In this document: positions 17,245 to 26,711 of the stretch, piece by piece
How positions within the stretch are numbered: position 1 is the first letter of the stretch
Layout: every line of letters begins with the position of its first letter
Assembly (NCBI GenBank): GCA_947305005.1
Contig: CAMZCM010000002.1
Location: 1 to 64,000, forward strand
Direction: 5' to 3'
Length of the DNA stretch: 64,000 nucleotides
Source: an uncultured Prevotellaceae bacterium
GTDB taxonomy: Bacteria; Bacteroidota; Bacteroidia; Bacteroidales; Bacteroidaceae
Position numbers and translations under genes: made by a program
Notes under the pieces: generated by a model
Databases searched by the model: none
Told to the model about the DNA's origin: nothing
What the model saw: only the letters and a program-made list of their open reading frames with translations

Positions 17245-17688
17245 TTACAATAGCAAAGAGCATGCAATAGAAATCAAAGATAACATAGACGCTGAGACAA
17301 TGGCAACTTTAGCCAAATGGTCAGAACGGTCTGCTGCATACAGGTTGGCTGCGATACTATGAAACAATTGACAATCGTATGCATCAATTCCTTTTTGAGT
17401 CATAGTCACAATTCCGTCTTCTCTGATTTCAATCATACCAGAACCCACCAACTGTGCTATTGCAGCATTAAATTTTTCTCTTTCTCTATTCGTATTCAGT
17501 TTATGAGGAACAAAGTGTCTGTATATGTCATCTTGAGTAAGGTTGTTGCCCTTTATTAATTGAAGGTGCATAGTCAGAATATCTAAAATACCGGACAAGA
17601 AGTGGTATTTCTCCAAATTATACTTTCTCTGTGCTTCAATTGGAAGGTTGAGACTATTATATATATATGTATTATTATCTGTTAGCAT
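17245..17688 (-). CDS. Small protein with C-terminal membrane segment
   Basis: This 147-aa protein is not recognised. The middle (about 45-105) looks like a winged-helix fold (DDIYRHFVPHKLNTN...FNAAIAQLVGSGMIEIREDGIVTMTQKG). The end is a single hydrophobic segment (VAIVSASMLSLISIACSLLL) suggesting membrane attachment. It begins 14 bp after the LlaJI-like gene and is probably cotranscribed with it. A membrane-tethered sensor, effector or immunity protein are all possible. No homologue can be named. Confidence 0.65.
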   Translation of the reverse strand: MLTDNNTYIYNSLNLPIEAQRKYNLEKYHFLSGILDILTMHLQLIKGNNLTQDDIYRHFVPHKLNTNREREKFNAAIAQLVGSGMIEIREDGIVTMTQKGIDAYDCQLFHSIAANLYAADRSDHLAKVAIVSASMLSLISIACSLLL

Positions 17689-17702
17689 ATTATTATTTGT
17701 GC

Positions 17703-20090
17703 TTACTTGCCAAGGGCATATTTACAGATTTCTTCACCTTTCATGTATATAGGTGAGCCTTTCCATTTTGCTTCCCAGTCTCCGTTAAGAGCAGTTGGAT
17801 TATATTTACGCAAATGTTCAATCTCCTCTAAACGCCCCCAGTCAATCATCCTTTTAAGGGAGGCTGTCTCAAACGGCTCTTCCTTGACAATATCATATAC
17901 TAAATACTGACCAGAAGGCCTTTCATAGTCTTGATTACTCATCCACTTTTCCGAGTGAACTTTGTAACCTCCTAATCTATACACATGATATGAAGAATAG
18001 CTTTCGTCTGCTATTTCATATAGAATCAAAAAACGGGCTGAGACAACCTTCTCATTTTGCTCATGTATCACGCCGTTTCTCACAACAGTCTTTCGGCCTT
18101 TTATTCGTTCGTCATATCGTAAGTTATACTGAGCATGTTCCAGAATCCAACCCAATTGGTTCTTATCTCCACTTCTATATCCACCAACAAGAAACACTTC
18201 ATCCTTAAGGTCTCCGAACATTAGTGACTTTTCTGTTGGTTCACTCTTCTTTATGACACCAGATGTTGCCACAATAGGTTGCAAGAGTTGATAGAAATTA
18301 TTAATTGGCTCACGCGGGTCTGTTCCTAATAGATAATTACGGATGTTGAAATCTTGACTTAGTTCTGAAAGCAATTTCAGATTTTCATCATAAAACTCGC
18401 TATTTTTATCAAGTGACAAATACAAGAATTCTTCTTCCGCAAAGGGCCTGAATGCCTTACCCAGAATCTTATGAAAGTATTTCTGCTCAATCAGATGGTT
18501 CATTACGTCACGCTGCGAAGTTTCTTCCTCCTCATCGTCATTCTCTATTTCGTTACCTCTGGGTTTTAACTGCAGCGAGAAGAATTGATATCGTTTTCTG
18601 ATATCCTCTATAATTTTGTCACGGAACAATTTCCTTGCCTTTAATTTGAAGTGCTGTTGAGCCAGAACATCTTCACTACCATAAACTGACAATACATACA
18701 AAAAGTTGATATCATAGTGCTGAAGCAAGAGAGTGTCGCGGTCGAAGAGGCGGTTCTCGAAATGAACAATCCGCTCCATCTCCCCCCTGCTTTCAAGGTC
18801 ATCTGAATCATAAGCTCTATTCTCTGGAACATGAGCACGAATAAAGAAGTTGGGCGTAATGTTATATCCCTCAGTGTCTTCATCTCTATAAATAAGATAA
18901 TCGTCGCCAGGCTTATATTTCTTCTTGCCGCTGGCATCTTTCTGATTGAACAAGTCAAGGTTAGCCTGGATAACATTACGTGCATAAGTATATTGCTTAT
19001 AAACAGAATATTCTCTTGGGTCGTTCTTCTGCTTGTAGTACTTTGAGTCACCAATATAGAATATCTCGTCCTCCTTGTGCATCAATCCGTCCCAAGCATA
19101 AATATGGTCAACACGTTTGCCATCTATCTGATCCTTCAGCTTCATCTTGTCCACACGCTTGTCCTTCTCGGTCAATAAATGGTCAATCATTTCTTCGAAG
19201 ACGATATTAAAGTCTTTTGCCAAAAGATGATCGGAATAGTTGGCGTTGTTGTGAATTTGGCCTTGTCTGCTAAAGAAGTCGTAACAGAGCTGCCACATCT
19301 GTACCTGTTTGTCGGCAAAGTATTTGTGGCGAATCTGAATCAATCGCATTTCACCGTAACCATCCAAATAGTTTTCAAAGGCTTCGTCTGTGATAAGCGG
19401 AAAGTAATAATTGATCTTAACGGGGAAACCATACCTGACCTGCATGTGGTGGAGGATAGAGAAGAAGATGATAAATAGTTCCTCTTCCAAGTTTACTTGC
19501 CGTTTGCGATTTACCACGTTAATATAAACTGGTGCATCGTCCTGAATTACAGCCTGTCCGCGACTGATTGTCTTTGTCCAGTTGATTTTGTTGAAGCCTG
19601 AATGGATATTCTTCAATACAAACGTGAAATAGTTTTGATTCTCGTCGTTGAACCGCTGTAAGGAAATTAGGATGTCGAGGAAGGTATTATAGATATATTG
19701 CCCAGATATCGTGTCGGAAGGGATATCACGATATAGGAGTATCTTCCGGTGCTTATCATTAGCCGTGTGACGAAACACATGGATGGCTCGGTATATCCAT
19801 ACGGACAGTCCATAGATGAAGCGATATTCCTCTTCGTCTTTTAATGTTTTGTTTTCGAGAGCTGTCTGTAAATCAATAATGTCTTTAGGGTCGTATTTAT
19901 GAAACACCTTGTCGTCCTTATCTATCACCACCTTGGGCAGAAAGAACACTGTGTCTTTGACATCATTGCTGTAGTAGTAGCCAACCATATCGGTACTATA
20001 CACCCCTCCTTGCTCAAAATTCAGTATTTTTTTGAGCAAGGCTTTCGATGCCTCATCCTTGTATTCGTGTCCTTCTATGAATAGCTTCAT
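17703..20090 (-). CDS. LlaJI/McrC-like restriction endonuclease subunit
   Basis: This 795-aa protein follows a McrB-like GTPase gene by 26 bp, the arrangement of the R1/R2 subunits of LlaJI and of McrB/McrC. A PD-(D/E)XK-type nuclease site is visible around residues 330-352: HIYAWDG, then EIFYIGDSKYYK with D348 and K350. The surrounding long charged helical regions fit McrC/LlaJI R2-type proteins. In that family the nuclease cuts DNA after GTP-driven translocation by its partner. Two adenine methyltransferases upstream would protect self DNA. The family assignment comes from context and motif rather than from full alignment. Confidence 0.8.
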   Translation of the reverse strand: MKLFIEGHEYKDEASKALLKKILNFEQGGVYSTDMVGYYYSNDVKDTVFFLPKVVIDKDDKVFHKYDPKDIIDLQTALENKTLKDEEEYRFIYGLSVWIYRAIHVFRHTANDKHRKILLYRDIPSDTISGQYIYNTFLDILISLQRFNDENQNYFTFVLKNIHSGFNKINWTKTISRGQAVIQDDAPVYINVVNRKRQVNLEEELFIIFFSILHHMQVRYGFPVKINYYFPLITDEAFENYLDGYGEMRLIQIRHKYFADKQVQMWQLCYDFFSRQGQIHNNANYSDHLLAKDFNIVFEEMIDHLLTEKDKRVDKMKLKDQIDGKRVDHIYAWDGLMHKEDEIFYIGDSKYYKQKNDPREYSVYKQYTYARNVIQANLDLFNQKDASGKKKYKPGDDYLIYRDEDTEGYNITPNFFIRAHVPENRAYDSDDLESRGEMERIVHFENRLFDRDTLLLQHYDINFLYVLSVYGSEDVLAQQHFKLKARKLFRDKIIEDIRKRYQFFSLQLKPRGNEIENDDEEEETSQRDVMNHLIEQKYFHKILGKAFRPFAEEEFLYLSLDKNSEFYDENLKLLSELSQDFNIRNYLLGTDPREPINNFYQLLQPIVATSGVIKKSEPTEKSLMFGDLKDEVFLVGGYRSGDKNQLGWILEHAQYNLRYDERIKGRKTVVRNGVIHEQNEKVVSARFLILYEIADESYSSYHVYRLGGYKVHSEKWMSNQDYERPSGQYLVYDIVKEEPFETASLKRMIDWGRLEEIEHLRKYNPTALNGDWEAKWKGSPIYMKGEEICKYALGK

Positions 20091-20116
20091 TCGTCAGCAG
20101 CTGTTTTGGGTTGTTC

Positions 20117-22120
20117 CTAATTACTATCAAGCACTTTTTGGATAAATGTCTTCACCAAAGTCAGGTCAATTCCTTCTGGGTTCGTATCCTTGTCGGCAAC
20201 CGTATCTTCGGGGTAGAAATCATGGAATGAAATCTTTTGGCCATTTTCCCTTTTGAAGATATTGCTCTTAAAACCATAATCTTTGAACACATCTTGCCAT
20301 AGGTAGAATACTACCTTGCCGACAAAGGTCTCTGCAGAAATAAGGGTATTGCATTCTTCAGTGCTTTCAGGGTTTTTCTTGTCAGGCTTGCAGAAGAAGA
20401 ATCCCAACTTCTTGTCCTCGCTCTTAGTTGCATCTTCTATCTGTTTGTTGATGGCTTTCACAAAATCCCACCACTTTATATCCACAGGCTCTTCACCCGG
20501 GACGTTGAACTTGATGCGGTAGTCCAGTACCGTGCCGTCCTCCTTCTTCCCCTCGCAAATGCGTACATACTTCCATTCCCAACGACGCTTGAAGGCAGAG
20601 TCTATTGGGAACAGACTCTGGTCACTGGTGTTCATTGTTGCCCAGATATAAAAATTGGGAGGAAGCACGAGCACTTGGCCAAGTCTGATTTTTTCTGCTA
20701 TTTTTGAGCTTGGCTGACCAACTATATCATATTGCTGGTTAATATATGTAATCTGCTCTGCCGTAAGATTCAACCCCTCTTTGCCAAAACTTAGTTCATC
20801 TTCAGGATCCTCTTCGAGAAGAGCTTTTTGAATATCTTCATCTGCTTCAATGGGATATTCAGAGAAACCGTTTTTGCGGTCAAGCAGCTGGAACAAATCA
20901 CCAAATATCTGAGCACAGTTGCCTCGGTTTATCTCCTCAATAACAAGGAATTGGGGCGACAATTCTTGTCCATCACCACAACTGTCCTTAAACAGTTTCC
21001 ATGCTTTGATATAAGCCTTTAGAAAGGCCTGTTTCACAAACTTGTATGCTATCTTACCATCTTTGATGGGTTTTCCTTTCTTTTCACCTTCTGGGTAAAC
21101 GAGAGCGATGGTGTTAGTGCCGTTAAGCCCATAGCGTTCCTCTTTTGTCGTTGTCGGTTTGTAGGCACCGACAAAGGTTGAATAGTCACTATCAGGATGG
21201 AAAGTTGTACGAACTGTTTCTGGGTACTCTGCAACTACTTTTTTTGTCGCATAAGACTTTCCGGTGCCTGGGGCACCATAATATATTTTTTGAAGTGGTT
21301 GGTTCATAAGTTCTTGTCTTTTATTTATATTTATATTGAAAATTGAATCATCATAAAGCAGACTGCTAAATGAGAAATAGCCATAATACAAGGTTAAAAT
21401 AGCTTTTAGGTGTTTGTTGACATCTGGATATTGTTGGAGCGGACAAATCCGATCAATAGTGGCAACTTTGTCAAATGAGAACATTATATCCAAGGCCTGG
21501 AACATTTCTTTTCTTGCAGAACGGGTAGTATAGCTATTGATTGTCTGAATCAATTTGTTAACACCACTTACCGCATTCGTAGATAATTCCATATTCCTCA
21601 GATCTGTCATATCAAATGCTGACAGATTTGCAAGTGCCAAGTCATCCAAGACATCTTCTAACGGGACATAGTTGTTTTCCCTGACTGAAAAGTAACTTAT
21701 TAAGTACGATACAGATATGTTTCTAGATAGTTCCGTAATTGGTATCTTCTTTGATATGTAATACCAAAATCGTATAATAGCTTGATAGGTGGAATTATGT
21801 TGTCGTAAAGCTTCCAAGAAAAGAACAAGGACAATAGATAGCTCTTCATTATCTGGAATATCTAACAACCTGCAATTATATAAAAGACTGTTGGCCAAAT
21901 CTGACTTCGTTTCCTTTTCTCTATCATAAAGTTGTGCAGAAGTCAAATCCGTGTACAATTGTGATTCACGAGATTCGGCGTCCCCTTTTAATGCCGAGAT
22001 AAAGCGCGATGCCGTACGCATGGAAGACGTATACGGATCCCGACCCCCAGAGGGTATCCGATTCGTTCTTCTGCTTAGCCAAGCATCAAACTCACTTAGG
22101 TTTAATTTGTCTGTCCACAT
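20117..22120 (-). CDS. McrB-like AAA+ GTPase subunit
   Basis: In this 667-aa motor subunit the N-terminal half (1-275) has no recognisable motif and probably senses DNA. The AAA+ domain follows: Walker A YGAPGTGKSYATKK (K288), Walker B with the McrB signature VIEEINRGNCAQIFGDLFQLLD, and ATMNTSDQSLFPIDSAFKRRWEW with the conserved MNT(S/A)D and RRW/RRF elements that set McrB apart from other AAA+ proteins. It is expected to hydrolyse GTP and drive the nuclease encoded next. Its start is 2 bp from the stop of the preceding methyltransferase gene. Confidence 0.88.
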   Translation of the reverse strand: MWTDKLNLSEFDAWLSRRTNRIPSGGRDPYTSSMRTASRFISALKGDAESRESQLYTDLTSAQLYDREKETKSDLANSLLYNCRLLDIPDNEELSIVLVLFLEALRQHNSTYQAIIRFWYYISKKIPITELSRNISVSYLISYFSVRENNYVPLEDVLDDLALANLSAFDMTDLRNMELSTNAVSGVNKLIQTINSYTTRSARKEMFQALDIMFSFDKVATIDRICPLQQYPDVNKHLKAILTLYYGYFSFSSLLYDDSIFNININKRQELMNQPLQKIYYGAPGTGKSYATKKVVAEYPETVRTTFHPDSDYSTFVGAYKPTTTKEERYGLNGTNTIALVYPEGEKKGKPIKDGKIAYKFVKQAFLKAYIKAWKLFKDSCGDGQELSPQFLVIEEINRGNCAQIFGDLFQLLDRKNGFSEYPIEADEDIQKALLEEDPEDELSFGKEGLNLTAEQITYINQQYDIVGQPSSKIAEKIRLGQVLVLPPNFYIWATMNTSDQSLFPIDSAFKRRWEWKYVRICEGKKEDGTVLDYRIKFNVPGEEPVDIKWWDFVKAINKQIEDATKSEDKKLGFFFCKPDKKNPESTEECNTLISAETFVGKVVFYLWQDVFKDYGFKSNIFKRENGQKISFHDFYPEDTVADKDTNPEGIDLTLVKTFIQKVLDSN

Positions 22121-22121
22121 A

Positions 22122-23384
22122 TTATTTCTTTTTTTCAGCTATAAATAAGTATTCATTACATTTGTCCGCAGTATGCCCTTGGAAGCTTTGATAGTTTGTA
22201 CGTTCGAAAGCTAATTGTTCAAAACTGCCAGCCTTGAAAATGTCGCTTTCAAATAAGTCAATAATTGCAGCTATGCCATTGTCCTTTCTATTGGTACCTT
22301 TGTTCTCGTGGTTTCTTCCATCATAATAGCTCATTATGACATATTGTGTCTTTGCGTCTTTTATGAGCTGCTTTAAAGACTCTATGAATTTGTCTGATTT
22401 ACAAAAAGTCGAATCGAAGTCATCATCCATATTTTGCCCCCTGACAAACTGCACATTCTTGAAGTATTTTTTCAGGTCCTTTATAGTACAGTAATTGCAT
22501 ATAAGGTTCAGCATAAAATAATAAGATGTATATTGCCTGAAGTTATATGGTGGATCTAAATACAGTAATTTGTGATTCGGTATCTCTTTTATGAAACGAA
22601 GAGAATCCTGCGCCTTGCCAATAATATGCTCATTCTGGGTGCTGATGACATCGTCAAATGGTGGAATGCGTAAGGTCAAATCATGTAAAGCCCTCTCATC
22701 GTATATATCTCTTTGGAAATCGTGATATGTTCCTTGGGTATTACTGATCTTTTCTATAGACTCGCACACGATACTAATTAGCAGACTATATTGGACTTCT
22801 GTCAAGAGATGATTGTCATTCCATTCTCTTATTTTGTTTAAGATGTTATCTATCCTCTTACCATTGGAAGGCGTGAAAAAGCGACGGTGTCCCTCTGTTC
22901 CCCTTAGACTGCGGAAATAACTATTCTTGCCCTCTTCGGTATAAGTATCGTAGAAATACTTTCCCACGTATTTTTTGTCTACATCTTTGGTTTCTATATT
23001 TTCAAGATAAACGAGGACTATGACGAGTTTCTTATATAATTCATATAAATTCTGTTTATTCAGAAATGAAAATCCTGTTTCGCTCTTCTTGATGTTTATA
23101 GCTTCTTGCGCCATCTTCTCGTATTCTGTGCTGTCAATACCAAGAATACCCAAATCAAAATTTGGAATGGTGTTATTTCTTAAATAGCAATTGGCATAAT
23201 GATACGAGAAAATACTGATGTCATTAGAAATGACCCGATAACCACTTCTCTTCAGGGCCATCGACATTGATATGGTGCCTGAGAAAATATCACATACAAT
23301 ATCCCTTGGCTGGCAGAACCTTCCAACCTCACGCAGAATATAATCTGCAATAGAATTCTTGTTTCCTAAATATCTCTGAATCAT
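22122..23384 (-). CDS. D12-class DNA adenine-N6 methyltransferase (second)
   Basis: This 420-aa enzyme begins with the D12-family opening MIQRYLGNKNSIADYIL. Motif I is VCDIFSGTISMSMALK, which binds AdoMet, and the catalytic motif IV is LLYLDPPYNFRQYTSYYF. DPPY is typical of m6A or m4C methylation. It overlaps the preceding methyltransferase gene by 4 bp (ATGA), so the two are translationally coupled. The two enzymes share layout but differ in sequence, as expected if each methylates a different strand of an asymmetric site. The recognition sequence is unknown. Confidence 0.9.
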   Translation of the reverse strand: MIQRYLGNKNSIADYILREVGRFCQPRDIVCDIFSGTISMSMALKRSGYRVISNDISIFSYHYANCYLRNNTIPNFDLGILGIDSTEYEKMAQEAINIKKSETGFSFLNKQNLYELYKKLVIVLVYLENIETKDVDKKYVGKYFYDTYTEEGKNSYFRSLRGTEGHRRFFTPSNGKRIDNILNKIREWNDNHLLTEVQYSLLISIVCESIEKISNTQGTYHDFQRDIYDERALHDLTLRIPPFDDVISTQNEHIIGKAQDSLRFIKEIPNHKLLYLDPPYNFRQYTSYYFMLNLICNYCTIKDLKKYFKNVQFVRGQNMDDDFDSTFCKSDKFIESLKQLIKDAKTQYVIMSYYDGRNHENKGTNRKDNGIAAIIDLFESDIFKAGSFEQLAFERTNYQSFQGHTADKCNEYLFIAEKKK

Positions 23385-24718
23385 TTCTTTTCAAATATTA
23401 TAAGGAACTCCTTGTCTTCCTTTTCACGAACAACTTTTGCTGATGAATTTAACTGTCTATAATCAAAATCAAATCTCAGTTGTTTTACCCTATAATTAGG
23501 TATAAACTCTTTTGCTATTGTAAGTATATCATTTCTCGTTACCATTCTTTCATTTCCAGTAGCATCCTTTTTCGACTCAGAATAACTGAGAATAAAGCTG
23601 CATTTATTTTTCTCCACAAGACCGAATACTTTCCTAAATGCGTCTTTGGCCTTTGTTTTAGAACAGAAATCCGATTTGAATTTATCATCAGGGTATAATC
23701 CTTGTGTTATATGTCCCCTGTACAGTTGTAGTTGTGGATATTTATATTGTTTTATTACTTCAGGAATATGGTAGAACCTTGAATATTGCTGGGCAGTATA
23801 AGGAGGGTCTGCATAAATAACAGAAATGGTCTTGTTTCCTAATAGGCTTGCAAAGCTCTTGTCCTGAGCATCATAGCAGGTAGAGATGCAGGTTGAAAAG
23901 TCTTTTTTCTTTCCAGTTTTAGACAGGATGTCCTTTAGGAACCCAACAAATAACTGATCTACATCATAACTTCGGTTCTCAAAAAGTCTTATATTGGTAA
24001 TCTTGTCTTTGTTGCAATCTGTAATGCTAATCGGCTGAGCAAAATGCTTGCCGGCACTATGCACGATAGCGGATAAAGTACTATACAGAGCTGTAAGCAA
24101 AGCTGCATAAACCCATAAATCACGATTCTCATAAAAATATAGCTCAATATAGCATCTTATAGTGTCGAGTCTGATAGACTGAATTATACCGAAATAGGAA
24201 CCCGAGTAATAATTAGTAATCAGAGGTGCATATTTAAATGCTTCTTTGCCAATATTCTCCCTTATGAATTTTACCTGAGCTGAAGGCTCTACTTTCTCAT
24301 TACTAATAACAGGAAGTTTTGAATACAGTTCTTTTAACCCCTGCAGGTCTTTTGTCTTTATCAGTCTATCTTCATAAACCATATACTCTCTGAATGGTTC
24401 GATGAAGTTAGAGCCTATTTCATATGTTGAGATGCCCTTAATCGCATCCTTCAATAGTGATACGGAATTTGTAGTTTTCGCTACATTTAGCAAACATGCA
24501 GACATGTCGGAACAGAACGTCATAACATCATTCGCAATGACCGGCATGTTGTTGAGATAGAGAGCCTGAGAAACCAGACTACTTCCGGAGAACAAATCTA
24601 CTACATAAGAATCTTTCTTATACAGGCGTTGACATTCAGAGACGATAGTGTCTAACGTTCTTGTTTTTGCTCCCAAGTATTGGATAGGCTTATATAATGA
24701 TTCTAAGTTCTTATTCAT
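23381..24718 (-). CDS. D12-class DNA adenine-N6 methyltransferase (first)
   Basis: This 445-aa enzyme contains PIQYLGAKTRTLDTI near the N terminus, motif I VVDLFSGSSLVSQALYL, and motif IV VIYADPPYTAQQYSRFYH. It ends LLIIFEKK-like (EFLIIFEKK), as does its neighbour (EYLFIAEKK), suggesting an old duplication. It lies 75 bp downstream of the Gp37/Gp68-like gene and overlaps the second methyltransferase by 4 bp. It is expected to protect host DNA from the LlaJI/McrBC-like nuclease encoded downstream. Confidence 0.9.
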   Translation of the reverse strand: MNKNLESLYKPIQYLGAKTRTLDTIVSECQRLYKKDSYVVDLFSGSSLVSQALYLNNMPVIANDVMTFCSDMSACLLNVAKTTNSVSLLKDAIKGISTYEIGSNFIEPFREYMVYEDRLIKTKDLQGLKELYSKLPVISNEKVEPSAQVKFIRENIGKEAFKYAPLITNYYSGSYFGIIQSIRLDTIRCYIELYFYENRDLWVYAALLTALYSTLSAIVHSAGKHFAQPISITDCNKDKITNIRLFENRSYDVDQLFVGFLKDILSKTGKKKDFSTCISTCYDAQDKSFASLLGNKTISVIYADPPYTAQQYSRFYHIPEVIKQYKYPQLQLYRGHITQGLYPDDKFKSDFCSKTKAKDAFRKVFGLVEKNKCSFILSYSESKKDATGNERMVTRNDILTIAKEFIPNYRVKQLRFDFDYRQLNSSAKVVREKEDKEFLIIFEKK

Positions 24719-24793
24719 ACTTCTTTGCCTTTCTACAGTCTTTCAACCTGCCCAAGTTTCTTACTGTCTTTTCGTAAAACAATATTGCGTTTT

Positions 24794-25531
24794 TTATATA
24801 GCCAACTTTTCCGGCATCTGCTGTATCACCTCCCCCAAAAGTAATTTCCCATTAGCATGTTTGTTACGTTTAATGCCGTCGCTTCCCCATGTTCCCCATT
24901 GCTTGAAAAAGAAAGCTGCTCTATGTTGTTCTACTTGTTGTTTGATGTTTACTACCCATTCCAACTGCATGGGACGAGCTTTGGGACCACTCTCGCCCCC
25001 AACAATTATCCAATCGATACCGTCAAGATTTATGTCACCTAAATCTTCTATCAATGGTTCACATGAAAGGAATTTGATACTGGCATTCAGCTTTCTCAAA
25101 TAATCTATACGTGTTCTGCTTGATTTACATTCTACCGTAACTCCTAGCCAGACATTTTGGGGAACCTGTCGAGTGCTAAAATACTCAGCCATTCTTTCTG
25201 CCCGTTTGGTCAGAATCTGATAGCGATGCTGGGGACTCTTGCAAATGGTCTGCATAATCCTGTCTACAAACTCAAATGGCACATCTTCATGGAAGATGTC
25301 ACTCATCGAACAAACAAAAATATTATGCGGCTTCTTCCATTGCAGTGGTTCTTCCAAATCTTCTTCATGCAACGTCAGCCCAAATCCGTTCTGATATTTG
25401 TCCAAGCCCATCGCCTTCAGCCTTCGCGCCATAACCTCCGCATAGCAGTGAGCACAGCCTACAGACATCTTGGTGCATCCCGTTATTGGGTTCCAAGTCT
25501 TGTCAGTCCATTCTATCTTCGTAGTTTTCAT
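24794..25531 (-). CDS. Phage Gp37/Gp68-like three-cysteine protein (DUF5131)
   Basis: This 245-aa protein has the family signature WNPITGCTKMSVGCAHCYAE, with cysteines C19, C26 and C29 spaced CX6CX2C. That is similar to, but wider than, the CX3CX2C iron-sulphur motif of radical SAM enzymes. Further conserved parts are FVCSMSDIFHEDVP, WLGVTVE and IVGGESGPKARPM. The family is named from mycobacteriophage Gp37/Gp68, and its biochemical role is not established. The start overlaps the TcmP-like gene by 4 bp, matching the known habit of the two families to occur as a pair. Confidence 0.88.
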   Translation of the reverse strand: MKTTKIEWTDKTWNPITGCTKMSVGCAHCYAEVMARRLKAMGLDKYQNGFGLTLHEEDLEEPLQWKKPHNIFVCSMSDIFHEDVPFEFVDRIMQTICKSPQHRYQILTKRAERMAEYFSTRQVPQNVWLGVTVECKSSRTRIDYLRKLNASIKFLSCEPLIEDLGDINLDGIDWIIVGGESGPKARPMQLEWVVNIKQQVEQHRAAFFFKQWGTWGSDGIKRNKHANGKLLLGEVIQQMPEKLAI

Positions 25532-26685
25532 ATTTCGATGTACATTTTTACAATAGGTTCTTCTTTATAATGCTGATATGACAAATAGAAAGAGTTCTTG
25601 CGAGCGTTTTTACCATTTGCGATGTTGATTACGGAAAAGCGAGGATTGTTTTGTTGCAATTCTCTTAAAACTTCATTGGCGTGTTTGGGCAAAAACTCAT
25701 GTCTAACAACGAGTTCGTATATTTCATTATTGGTTCGCAGACTCCTTAATGCTTCTACTAAAAATGCTTTAAGCCTATTAGCATTTTCGTTTTTGGCCTC
25801 AAGTGCAAATTCTTCTGCAAACAAATTCCCCGTAGCTTCAGGTAATTTGAATCCTCCTCCGTGTTCTTCATCCAAAGCCCATTTCGTTTCAAGAATCTTT
25901 TCAAATCCAAAGATATTGGAACTCATGAAGAAAAGTGCAAAATGGTTTGCCCTGTCTCGTTCAATATAATATGATGTTGCAAAAAACTTGTTTCCAAATT
26001 TCAAAGCATCTGCAACATAATGAATGTATTCTTTCGCTTTAACTGTGCTCTGTCGGATAGGATGATTGGTATCAGGGAAGAAACTATTCACAAAATCCCG
26101 AAGAGGTTCATATTGGGTTATTGCATCATCGTCTTGTAAGGCAGCATTTGTAAATCTTTGCATATGTGAGATGGGTAGAAACAAGATCACTTCAGTACGA
26201 CCATTTTCCATAAGGTCAAGAAGCAATTCTTTTTTGATGTCCTTGTACCCATACGGATCAATAAACACCAAATTACGAGTATCATTTGGAGTTTTATTGA
26301 TTTCTGGTATGATTATCCCCAATAGCTCACCTATCTCAAGATTATATGGACGAACCTTACAATACGAATGTTTGTTAGATTCGATGTACTCTTGAACCCT
26401 TGCTATTCTCGCCTCAGACTTGTCGTTAACAACCAAGGTAATATCCGTATCGTTTGTAATCTTATGGGCCTCATAAATATCTTTGATGGTATCATAAGCC
26501 ACGACGGGGCTCCCTTTACCGCCGTCCTCATATATGCCCATTCCGCAATAAACATCATATATTCTGATATGTCGGATATACTGGGATTGACACAAGATAG
26601 CCACATACCGCTCAAGATAAGTCTTATAGAAATCGACTTTTGCTCTTGAGTGTAACTGCATCGTATTTTTTACATCAACTTTCAT
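25528..26685 (-). CDS. tcmP: Three-Cys-motif partner protein TcmP-like
   Basis: This 385-aa protein resembles the TcmP family, which is defined by adjacency to the three-cysteine Gp37/Gp68 family. The segment IRIYDVYCGMGIYEDGGKGSP looks like a nucleotide- or AdoMet-binding methyltransferase motif I, and RNLVFIDPYGYKD resembles a motif IV with DPYG in place of DPPY. The second half (about 280-370) appears to hold a winged helix (LRSLRTNNEIYELVVRHEFLPKHANEVLRELQ). It is translationally coupled to the Gp37/Gp68-like gene. A role in nucleic-acid modification is an inference. Confidence 0.8.
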   Translation of the reverse strand: MKVDVKNTMQLHSRAKVDFYKTYLERYVAILCQSQYIRHIRIYDVYCGMGIYEDGGKGSPVVAYDTIKDIYEAHKITNDTDITLVVNDKSEARIARVQEYIESNKHSYCKVRPYNLEIGELLGIIIPEINKTPNDTRNLVFIDPYGYKDIKKELLLDLMENGRTEVILFLPISHMQRFTNAALQDDDAITQYEPLRDFVNSFFPDTNHPIRQSTVKAKEYIHYVADALKFGNKFFATSYYIERDRANHFALFFMSSNIFGFEKILETKWALDEEHGGGFKLPEATGNLFAEEFALEAKNENANRLKAFLVEALRSLRTNNEIYELVVRHEFLPKHANEVLRELQQNNPRFSVINIANGKNARKNSFYLSYQHYKEEPIVKMYIEI

Positions 26686-26711
26686 TGTCTAAAGAAGTAT
26701 TTCTCCCCAAA

